A stretch of 52,399 nt of DNA, taken from positions 1-52,399 of the forward strand of contig JAAETT010000175.1 of the NCBI GenBank assembly GCA_024228115.1, read 5' to 3'. The translations under genes and the position numbers were made by a program. The notes beneath the pieces are model-generated. The model was given only the letters and a program-made list of their open reading frames with translations, had not been told where the DNA came from and ran no database searches. The DNA is from a bacterium. GTDB taxonomy: Bacteria; Myxococcota_A; UBA9160; UBA6930. Each line of letters opens with the position of its first letter. Position 1 is the stretch's first letter. Positions 25,435 through 32,683 of this stretch are shown here, in pieces.

Positions 25435-26622
25435 GTGAACCCGCCCAAGACCCTTCTCCGGCCCGCCCCGAAACCCGATCGCGAAGTCGTGCTCGTCGTT
25501 GATGACGAACGGGGCCCCCAGGAATCGCTCCGGATGATCCTCCAGCCGAATTACGAGGTGCTGGTGGCGAGAAATGGCTCCGAGGCACTGCAACTGCTGC
25601 GCAGTCAGCCGGTCGACCTGGTGACCCTGGATCTCAGCATGCCGGGAATCCACGGCGAGGAGCTGATGCGACTGATGCGCCAGGAGTTCCCGGAAGTCGA
25701 GGTGGTGATCATCACGGGCCACGGCTCACTGGAGAACGCCACCCGCGCCATCCGCTATGGAGTCGCTGACTACCTGCAGAAGCCGTTCGATGTGGTCCAG
25801 GTGAGCGCGGCGGTCTTTCGCTGCCTCTCCCGCCGCCGGGGACGCACCCGGTTGGTGGGCTTCCTCTCTTCTCTGGGCGAGACGATCGGCTACCAGGATC
25901 AGATCGAATCCATCTTGGATCAGGCCAGCCAGGACCCTCGAATCGGACAGCGCATCGGTGCGCTTCTGGATCCAACAGAGGGAGAGTCTCGCGTCGCTGA
26001 CAACTTGACCCGCTCACTCGAATGCCTCGAAGTCCTGGCGGACACGGTCGAGAATCAGAGCGGTTTCTTGCGCGGCCATGCGCGACGCACCGGCTTCTAT
26101 GCCGGCATGCTCGCAGACCGTTTGAAGCTGTCGAGTGAACTTGTCGAACACGTTCGCATAGCCGGATTCCTCCATGATGTCGGCAAGATAGGCGTTCCCA
26201 CCGAGCTCCTGACACGGCCCGGCGCGCTCGACCCGAAGGAGCGTGCGGCGCTGGAGAAGCACCCGGAGATCGGTGCAAAGCTGGTCGCGCCCCTGAATGT
26301 CCCCACCGATATCGTCGCTGCGATCAAGCACCACCACGAATGGTGGGACGGTCGGGGTTACGGCGACGGCCTGTTCGGCGAACAGATTCCGCTGTCGGCC
26401 CGCATCGTCGCCATCGCCGATGCGTTCGATGCCATGTCCTGCGATCGCCCCTACCGCGACGCCCTGGCTCCCGAAGTCGTGCGGCTCGAGATCGAACGCT
26501 ACGCGGGCGTGCAGTTCGATCCGACCCTCGCCGACGAGTTCCTCGCGCTCCATGACACCTCGGAGGTGCCGCTCCAGGTGTTGGCCGAATCCACCAATCA
26601 CCGGGAGGACGCGGCGGCATGA
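25435..26622 (+). CDS. response regulator with HD-GYP-type phosphodiesterase domain
   Basis: The start is GTG at 25435 with AAGGA about 9 nt upstream; the longer frame upstream is non-coding in appearance. The product is 395 residues. The receiver (about 17-135) has DDE, Asp66 (LVTLDLSMPG) and a KPF lysine. After a helical linker the HD domain (about 205-370) has GHARRTGFYAGMLAD, the metal pair FLHDVGKIG, KHHHEWWDGRGYGDGL and ADAFDAMSCDRPYR. This is the HD-GYP pattern, but the GYP triplet reads GYG. Predicted activity is hydrolysis of cyclic di-GMP, controlled by phosphorylation. It overlaps the PilZ gene by 4 bp. Confidence 0.9.
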   Translation: MNPPKTLLRPAPKPDREVVLVVDDERGPQESLRMILQPNYEVLVARNGSEALQLLRSQPVDLVTLDLSMPGIHGEELMRLMRQEFPEVEVVIITGHGSLENATRAIRYGVADYLQKPFDVVQVSAAVFRCLSRRRGRTRLVGFLSSLGETIGYQDQIESILDQASQDPRIGQRIGALLDPTEGESRVADNLTRSLECLEVLADTVENQSGFLRGHARRTGFYAGMLADRLKLSSELVEHVRIAGFLHDVGKIGVPTELLTRPGALDPKERAALEKHPEIGAKLVAPLNVPTDIVAAIKHHHEWWDGRGYGDGLFGEQIPLSARIVAIADAFDAMSCDRPYRDALAPEVVRLEIERYAGVQFDPTLADEFLALHDTSEVPLQVLAESTNHREDAAA

Positions 26623-26933
26623 GCCCGAACCAGAGCCCTGAGATTCGAGAGGATCGGGTGAAGGCCGTCCAGTACTGCCGGTTTCCCCGTGTCTGTACCG
26701 AGCCGCAGTTGAAGACCGCGTTCACCCGCGACGTCTCCGCTTCGGGGCTATGTGTCCGGATCGAGGGCTCCGAGCCGGTCGGTGCCCTGCTGCGATTGAT
26801 TCCGCGTGGAGTGGATGGAGAGCCGGAAATCGAACGGATCGGACGGGTCGCCTGGACGCGCCCGGCGGAGAACGGTGGGCGTTGGGTCGGGATCGCCTTG
26901 CTCGACCGTGAACGGCACGAGCCGACCCGTTGA
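26619..26933 (+). CDS. PilZ domain protein (cyclic di-GMP receptor)
   Basis: The product is 104 residues, nearly all one PilZ domain. RVKAVQYCRFP at the N-terminus offers an R-rich segment near the usual RxxxR, then FTRDVSASGLCVRIEG matches the D/NxSxxG binding motif, followed by VGALLRLIPRG and RIGRVAWTRPAENGGRWVGI. It overlaps the receiver-HD-GYP gene by ATGA, placing a cyclic di-GMP receptor and degrader in one transcript. Confidence 0.85.
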   Translation: MSPNQSPEIREDRVKAVQYCRFPRVCTEPQLKTAFTRDVSASGLCVRIEGSEPVGALLRLIPRGVDGEPEIERIGRVAWTRPAENGGRWVGIALLDRERHEPTR

Positions 26934-26998
26934 CGAGGATCCTCGGCCCCGACGCCGAGTAGGGCTCCGCCCCGCGCCAACGGCTATCCTCCTGACCC

Positions 26999-27331
26999 AT
27001 GTTTGGAATCGGCATGCCCGAGCTCATCGTCATCCTGGTGGTGGCGCTGCTCGTCTTCGGCCCGGCCAAGCTCCCGGAACTGGCTCGCAGCCTGGGACGA
27101 GGCCTGAACGAGTTCCGCCGCGCTTCCACGGATATCCGGCAGAGCCTGATGGAAACCGAGAACGAGACCCGCGAGGCCATCAAGCCTCCGCCGCCCGTCC
27201 CGGCGAAATCGACTGCGGAGGCGCCTCCCGAAGTGCCGAAGGCCGAGGCCCCCGAGATCGAAGCCGCCGCGCCCGAGACGGCCGCCGCTCCGGTGCCCGA
27301 GAGCGATGACGCGAACCCGAAGGATGGGTGA
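26999..27331 (+). CDS. tatA: Tat translocase subunit TatA/TatB
   Basis: The product is 110 residues. One membrane helix (about 6-22, MPELIVILVVALLVFGPAKL) is followed by an amphipathic helix (PELARSLGRGLNEFRRAS) and an acidic Pro/Ala/Glu tail. The FGPAKLPELARSLG hinge is TatA-like, while the Glu at position 8 is shared with TatB, so it could fill either role; only one TatA/B-type gene is present here. It is overlapped by tatC by 4 bp. Confidence 0.9.
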   Translation: MFGIGMPELIVILVVALLVFGPAKLPELARSLGRGLNEFRRASTDIRQSLMETENETREAIKPPPPVPAKSTAEAPPEVPKAEAPEIEAAAPETAAAPVPESDDANPKDG

Positions 27332-28077
27332 GATTTCCTCCAACAATGGATGAGGCTCTCCCGCTTACCGAGCATCTTGCGGAGCTCCGCGGACGGCTCT
27401 TCAAGATCCTGCTCGCCTGGGCGCTCGGCTTTGCCGGCGCCTGGAATTTCAGCGAGCAGATCTTCAGCATTCTGCTCGAGCCCGCGACCCAGGCCCTGGG
27501 CGACGGCGGCAAGCTCCAGGCCATCGCGCCGACCGAGATCTTCTTCACCTATCTGAAGAGCGCATTGTTGGCGGGCTTCGTGTTCGCGTTGCCCGTGATC
27601 TTCTGGCAGATCTGGGCATTCATCGCGCCGGGCCTCTACCCCTCGGAGAAGAAGGTCGCGCTGCCCTTCGTCGTCTGCTCCACCCTGCTCTTCGCCGGCG
27701 GTGGTGCATTCGGCTACTTCGCCGTCTTCCCACTCGTCTACGAGTTCTTCGCGGGCTTCAGTAGCGACTTCGTCGAATCCGCCTGGACGATGAAGGAAGT
27801 CTTCTCTCTCACGACCCGCCTGCTGCTGGCTTTCGGAACGGGCTTCGAAATGCCCGTCGTCGTGTTCTTCGTCTCGGCTGCCGGCATCGTCGACCCGAGC
27901 CAGCTGATTGGCGGGCTCAAATACGCCGTGCTGGTCTCGTTCGTTTTCGCAGCGGTGCTGACGCCCCCGGACATCGTGAGCCAGGTGCTCCTCGCCGTAC
28001 CGCTGATCGTCCTCTACCTGCTGGGTGTCGTCGTGGCGTACCTGTTCGCTCCCCGACGGAACAAAGACGCGGCCTGA
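27328..28077 (+). CDS. tatC: Sec-independent protein translocase TatC
   Basis: A 249-residue inner-membrane core of the twin-arginine export system with six membrane helices. Signature parts are LTEHLAELRGRLFKI at the N-terminus, PTEIFFTYLKSALLAGFVFALPVIFWQIWAF in pieces, the FAPGLYPSEKK-like loop (here IAPGLYPSEKK), FGTGFEMPVVVFF and LTPPDIVSQ. The start is GTG at 27328 (overlapping tatA, AAGGA upstream) or ATG at 27346. Confidence 0.95.
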   Translation: MRFPPTMDEALPLTEHLAELRGRLFKILLAWALGFAGAWNFSEQIFSILLEPATQALGDGGKLQAIAPTEIFFTYLKSALLAGFVFALPVIFWQIWAFIAPGLYPSEKKVALPFVVCSTLLFAGGGAFGYFAVFPLVYEFFAGFSSDFVESAWTMKEVFSLTTRLLLAFGTGFEMPVVVFFVSAAGIVDPSQLIGGLKYAVLVSFVFAAVLTPPDIVSQVLLAVPLIVLYLLGVVVAYLFAPRRNKDAA

Positions 28078-28162
28078 GACGCCAACCATCCCCGAGGAAC
28101 GAGAGAGCTGGGCGGGCCGACGGAAACGCGATCCGTTCGGACGATTCCTGCGGGATGCCATG

Positions 28163-29428
28163 CTAGGAAGAAGAGGGGTCGTCTCGATCGGTGCCGATTG
28201 AATCGAACTCCGTCACGTCCTGGCATGTCCCGACCAGGCGCGCGGGAATGCCGCTTTCGTTGCGCTCGACGCGAGCCGCCGTAAACAGCATCCGCTCGGA
28301 CGCATCGGAACGAACGATGCGGAACGTCACCCACCGGGTGCCCTCGCCGGTGAGGGTCTGATCGAGCTGCTCGCGAACCTTCTGACGGTCCACGGGGTGA
28401 ACGCGCTCGAAGAATCCCTCGTACGACGGTGGGTACGTGTGGCTCTCATCGAAGATCTCGTAGAGCTCGGGCGACCACCAGACGTCGCCTCCGATGAGGT
28501 CCCACTCATAGCTTCCGAACCTCGCCACGTGCTGGGCTTCGACCAGGCGGTCGCGCTCGGCCTGGATCTCACGGCGACCCTGCGCCAACAAGGTGATGTC
28601 CTGCAGGACGGTGACGATCCCACTCACCCTCCCGTCCGCAGAACGCTCCGGGTGTGTCTGCGCGAGCCAGGTGCAATCTCCGGGCCCCCCACCCGCAGGA
28701 CGCCCACGGATCTCGAGCGTTGCGGAGGAACTTTCGCTGCGAGCCACATGACGGAGCTGCGGAATGAGTTGAGTCCGGAGATCATCCGGAAGGAGTTCCT
28801 CGACATTCGCGCCTACCTGGTCTGCGATGGGTATGCGACCCAACCTCGCGAACATGGGATTGATGTGAATGACGTTCAAGCTTGCGTCCATGAAACACAA
28901 TCCAACCGCCGAATGCGCGTACAGGAGTTCGAGTTCCTTCAGGCGCTGAGCTGCCGTCTTCTCCGCCTCGCGCAGCTCCGTCACATCCTGGATGGCCGAG
29001 ACGTGCCCGATCACCTCGCCGGTCTCGTCTCGAACCACATCCATACTCAACAGATAGACGTGCTCGGCCGTCGGATCGGACGGCGGGCGCGAGCGAACCT
29101 CCAGGTTGCGAATCGGCATCCCGCGCTCCATCAATTCGCGCAGGAAGGGCTCGGCGGCATCGGCGGTCTCCGGAGAGAGATCGCGGTAACTCCTGCCGAT
29201 CATCTCCTCGATGGAGTAGCCATTCATATCCGCGAGGGCCTGATTGACGCACAAATAGCGAAGGTCGCAATCGACAAAGCTGAGGCCCACCGGGGAGTTG
29301 CGGTAGAGAGACTCGATTTCAGCGTAAGTCGAGCTGTCTTGCTCAGGCGCCGCAGCAGGCGCGTCCCGGGAATTGGAACTTGCCGTCACGCTTCGATGAT
29401 TGCCCAGATCTGGAGCCTTGGCGAGCAA
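28163..29428 (-). CDS. triple-PAS domain protein without a recognisable output domain
   Basis: The 421 residues carry three PAS/PAC units: about 38-158 (VDCDLRYLCVNQALADMNGY ... VIGHVSAIQDVTE), 162-285 (FMDASLNVIHINPMFARLG ... GIVTVLQDITL) and 300-410 (a PAS_3-type fold, WDLIGGDVWWSPELYEIFDE ... RLVGTCQDVTEFD). No kinase, cyclase, GGDEF or helix-turn-helix follows; the C-terminus ends in an acidic/Ser tail. It may be a sensory adaptor for an unlinked partner or a truncated sensor. The gene stands alone between tatC and the sulfurtransferase. Confidence 0.85.
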   Translation of the reverse strand: MLAKAPDLGNHRSVTASSNSRDAPAAAPEQDSSTYAEIESLYRNSPVGLSFVDCDLRYLCVNQALADMNGYSIEEMIGRSYRDLSPETADAAEPFLRELMERGMPIRNLEVRSRPPSDPTAEHVYLLSMDVVRDETGEVIGHVSAIQDVTELREAEKTAAQRLKELELLYAHSAVGLCFMDASLNVIHINPMFARLGRIPIADQVGANVEELLPDDLRTQLIPQLRHVARSESSSATLEIRGRPAGGGPGDCTWLAQTHPERSADGRVSGIVTVLQDITLLAQGRREIQAERDRLVEAQHVARFGSYEWDLIGGDVWWSPELYEIFDESHTYPPSYEGFFERVHPVDRQKVREQLDQTLTGEGTRWVTFRIVRSDASERMLFTAARVERNESGIPARLVGTCQDVTEFDSIGTDRDDPSSS

Positions 29429-29495
29429 AAGCGCCTATCGGCAACTGGTACCCGGGTGGCGCCCGGAAGTGGCCCATGGAGAGTAGACTCGGGGC

Positions 29496-30365
29496 GTGGA
29501 CAGCCTGATCGACACCCACGAGCTGGAACTGGCGCTCGAAGATCCCCGCCTACGGATCTTCGATGCAACCGTTCACTTCGCCACGGGCGAGAGCGGCCTC
29601 AGCGGCCGTGCCGACTGGGAGGCCGGACACATTCCGGGGTCGCGTTTCGTGGATCTGCTTGGCGAACTCTCCGATCCGGATTCCAACCTTCCTTACACAC
29701 GGCCCTCGACCGGACGTCTCGAAGAAACTCTGGGGCAACTCGGGATCGGCGAAGACTCCCGCGTCGTCGTCTACGCTGCAGCCTCCGAAAACACGATGTG
29801 GGCAACGCGGCTCTGGTGGCTCTTGCGGGCGGCCGGGCTCGAGAATGTCGCGCTGCTGAACGGCGGTTTCACAAAGTGGAAAGCCGAAGGGCACCCGATT
29901 TCCACGGACCCCTGCGGATACCCGCCCACGCGCCCGTCGGTCAGGCCCGACGAATCCTGGTGGGCAACGAAGAATGAGGTTCGAGCCGCAATCGGAAGCG
30001 GCGCGGTCTGCACACTCAATTCCCTGCCTCGAAGCCTGCACACTGGCCAGGTCGAGATGGGCTATAGCCGCCCCGGCAGGATCGCCGGAAGCGACAACGC
30101 ACCGTTCACCGGTGTGGTCGACCCGGAGACCGGTACGCTGCGCAGCGATTCCGAGCTACGCGAGCACTTTCGACCGGTAGGCGCACTCGAAAGAGAACGC
30201 GTAATCAGCTACTGCGGTGGCGGAATCGCTGCGACGCTGAACGGATTCGCCTTGCGCCGGCTCGGCCATCCGAACGTCGGCGTCTACGACGGATCGCTGA
30301 ACGAATGGTCCCGCGACCCCGAGCTTCCGATGGAGACGGACGACGAGGGGAATGGACTGCCCTAG
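29496..30365 (+). CDS. two-domain rhodanese-like sulfurtransferase
   Basis: A thiosulfate or 3-mercaptopyruvate sulfurtransferase of 289 residues. The inactive N-terminal rhodanese domain (about 5-135) has RIFDATVHFATG, GHIPGSRFVDLLGELSD and a WWLLRAAG-x-x-NVALLNGGF segment. The C-terminal domain (about 155-285) carries the active loop VISYCGGGIAATLNGFALRR with the catalytic Cys. The loop CGGGIAA differs from both the CRKGVT of rhodanese and the CGTGVTA of mercaptopyruvate enzymes, so the donor is uncertain. The start is GTG at 29496. Confidence 0.9.
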   Translation: MDSLIDTHELELALEDPRLRIFDATVHFATGESGLSGRADWEAGHIPGSRFVDLLGELSDPDSNLPYTRPSTGRLEETLGQLGIGEDSRVVVYAAASENTMWATRLWWLLRAAGLENVALLNGGFTKWKAEGHPISTDPCGYPPTRPSVRPDESWWATKNEVRAAIGSGAVCTLNSLPRSLHTGQVEMGYSRPGRIAGSDNAPFTGVVDPETGTLRSDSELREHFRPVGALERERVISYCGGGIAATLNGFALRRLGHPNVGVYDGSLNEWSRDPELPMETDDEGNGLP

Positions 30366-31309
30366 ATCTCGAGCAACCGCTCAACGATGGCGTCCCTTGC
30401 AGCGGAGGCATCCACCGCCGTCGCCACCTCCATGGCTGCGCCAAGGCCGAGCGCAGCGGGCACCTCGATCGTGCGCAGGATTCCCTTCTCGATGGTCGGC
30501 ACGACGCAAAGCTCCTCGAAATGAAGCGCGGAAGCGTCGAAAAGGGAGAGGATCGTCAGCGGATCGTGAAGGAAGGCCACATTGTCCGCAGCGAGCGTGC
30601 CGCCGATGCTGGTGAAGATCTTCCGCTGGAAGGGGGTCCAGCGACGGATTTGATCGGCGAGAACGCGCGGAAGAGGGCCGGAGCGCTCGGCCAGGCGCGC
30701 TAGATCCTGCTCACGCATCCACGTCTGAAGCGTGACATCCGCGCTGACGAGCCGGGTCTGGAAGCCGGCACCCAACACCATCACCGCCGCTTCAGGATCC
30801 GAGCAGAGGTTGTAGTCGATGCCCGGCTTGCAGAGATGCGAGCCGATCCGCACCTCGCGAATGTGGCCGCCCATGACGGTCAGGCGGGAAACCCGCGAGG
30901 GCAATTTGGGATCGAGGGCCAGAGCGTGGGCGAGATTCGTCAGGGGGCCGATCGCGACGAGCTCGATGCCGGGTGCCTCGCGAGCTGCACGCACGATGCG
31001 TTCCGCAGCAGGCTCGTCGGAGCGGATGGCATCGGGTCCTTCCGGATAGTCCTTCATCTCGATGTCGCGCCAGGCAAAGCGCTTCTTGCGGGCCAGGGCT
31101 TCCTGGGCGCCAACGCAGACCTCGACAGCTTCGAATCCAGCCAGGCCTAGCATCCTCGCAGCGGCCCAGGCACGACCCTCGGTATTGCCAGCGACAGTGG
31201 TCACGGCGACGAGGTCAATTTCCGTTCTTGCCGAGAAGAGCACGCCCATGGCAATTGCATCGTCGACGTCGGAGCCGATATCCGTATCGAGCAGCATCCT
31301 GTGCGTCAT
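30362..31309 (-). CDS. nucleoside hydrolase (inosine-uridine preferring type)
   Basis: The start is ATG at 31307-31309 (MTHRMLLDTDIGSDVDDA), overlapping the biotin carboxylase stop by 4 bp. The product is 315 residues. The calcium-binding signature LLDTDIGSDVDDAIAM is at the N-terminus. VTTVAGNTEGR, ELVAIGPLTNLAHAL, TVMGGHIREV and a later NVAFLHDPLTIL complete the active site. It splits ribonucleosides into base and ribose in the cytoplasm. It is the last gene of the carboxylase run. Its stop overlaps the last codon of the convergent sulfurtransferase gene by 4 bp. Confidence 0.92.
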   Translation of the reverse strand: MTHRMLLDTDIGSDVDDAIAMGVLFSARTEIDLVAVTTVAGNTEGRAWAAARMLGLAGFEAVEVCVGAQEALARKKRFAWRDIEMKDYPEGPDAIRSDEPAAERIVRAAREAPGIELVAIGPLTNLAHALALDPKLPSRVSRLTVMGGHIREVRIGSHLCKPGIDYNLCSDPEAAVMVLGAGFQTRLVSADVTLQTWMREQDLARLAERSGPLPRVLADQIRRWTPFQRKIFTSIGGTLAADNVAFLHDPLTILSLFDASALHFEELCVVPTIEKGILRTIEVPAALGLGAAMEVATAVDASAARDAIVERLLEI

Positions 31310-32670
31310 CTCACCTTCTCTTTTCTCTTCGGCGGCTTCATGTGCTCGCCGATGAAGCCCGTGTCGTAGCGCCCCTGCAAGAAGACCGGATGCTGGACCA
31401 GCTGTCGGTGGAATGCCAGGGATGTATGGATGCCTTCTACCTCGAACTCCTTCACGGCTCGGGCAAGGCGGGCGAGAGCTTCGGATCGGTCCCGCCCCCA
31501 CACGACCAGCTTGGCCAGCATCGGGTCGTAGTGAATGGTCACTTGAGTGCCCACCTCGACACCACTGTCCACACGAACACCGGGCCCTTCTGGCTCGCGC
31601 CAGTGTTCGATCCGTCCGGGCGATGGAAGGAAACCCTTTTGCGGGTTCTCCGCATAGATACGCGCCTCGATCGCGTGGCCGTGGATGGCAACCTCATGCT
31701 GGCGGATCGTCAGTGGCTCGCCAGCGGCAATGCGGATCATCTCCTTCACGAGGTCCAACCCGGTGATCGCCTCGGTGATCGGGTGTTCCACCTGGATGCG
31801 GGTGTTCATCTCGAGGAAATGGAACTGGTCGTCCGCGTCGACCAGGAACTCGAACGTGCCGACGCTCTCGTAGCCGAGCGCCCGCGTCGCCGCGATGGCT
31901 GCCTCCCCCATGCGGGCGCGCAGCTCTTCCGTCATGTGCGGCGCCGGTGCCTCCTCCACCACCTTCTGATGACGCCGTTGAATCGAGCACTCCCGCTCGA
32001 AGCAATGCAACGTATTCCCATGGGCATCCGCCAGCACCTGGATCTCGATGTGCCGGGGCCTCTCCATCCACTTCTCGACATAGAGCCCCCCATCTCCAAA
32101 GGCGCTCTGCGATTCACTGCGGGCCCGGGGCAGCGCCTTGGCCAGATCGTCGGCGTCTTCTACCAACCGAAGCCCCTTGCCGCCGCCACCTGCGCTGGCC
32201 TTCACCATCACCGGGTAGCCGATCTCCGCACACCGGGCAGCGATCGAATCGTCCGTCAGTCGCTCCGTGGTGCCGGGAACGATCGGCACGCCGGCCGCCT
32301 GCATGGCCTGGCGCGCCTGCACCTTGTCACCCATCCGGCGCATGACGTCGCTGCTGGGGCCGATGAAGACGAGGTCCGCCTCAACGCATGCATCGGCGAA
32401 ATCCGCGTTTTCGGAGAGAAAGCCGTAGCCGGGGTGGATCGCCTCCGCGCCACAATGCCTGGCGAGTTGGAGGATGCGCTCACCGTCGAGATAGGACTCC
32501 CGAGCCGGCGCGGGGCCACAGGGATGCGCCTCGTCGGCGAGGCGCACATGCGGCGCGCCCGCATCGGCCGCCGAGAAGATGGCCACGGTTCCCATGCCGA
32601 GTTCGCGGCAGGCCCTGATCACGCGGACAGCGATCTCTCCGCGATTGGCGACGAGGACCTTGGAGAAGAT
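31306..32670 (-). CDS. biotin carboxylase subunit (AccC/PccA-like), start codon reads ATC
   Basis: An ATP-grasp enzyme that carboxylates biotin on a carrier protein. The N-terminus is FSKVLVANRGEIAVRVIRAC, followed by IHPGYGFLSENADFA, the Gly-rich ASAGGGGKGLRLV, ECSIQRRHQKVVEEAPAP and LEMNTRIQVEHPITEAITG. The length, about 454, is normal. The codon that aligns with the usual initiator Met is ATC (32668-32670). No ATG, GTG or TTG lies in frame between the first conserved residues and an ATG 49 codons upstream (32817), which would add a Ser/Arg-rich segment translated out of frame from the previous gene. The previous stop is 13 bp away. No biotinyl domain is present, so it must use the carrier of the 919-residue protein or another. 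Confidence 0.85.
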   Translation of the reverse strand: MFSKVLVANRGEIAVRVIRACRELGMGTVAIFSAADAGAPHVRLADEAHPCGPAPARESYLDGERILQLARHCGAEAIHPGYGFLSENADFADACVEADLVFIGPSSDVMRRMGDKVQARQAMQAAGVPIVPGTTERLTDDSIAARCAEIGYPVMVKASAGGGGKGLRLVEDADDLAKALPRARSESQSAFGDGGLYVEKWMERPRHIEIQVLADAHGNTLHCFERECSIQRRHQKVVEEAPAPHMTEELRARMGEAAIAATRALGYESVGTFEFLVDADDQFHFLEMNTRIQVEHPITEAITGLDLVKEMIRIAAGEPLTIRQHEVAIHGHAIEARIYAENPQKGFLPSPGRIEHWREPEGPGVRVDSGVEVGTQVTIHYDPMLAKLVVWGRDRSEALARLARAVKEFEVEGIHTSLAFHRQLVQHPVFLQGRYDTGFIGEHMKPPKRKEKVR

Positions 32671-32683
32671 CGCCGGACTCGGC

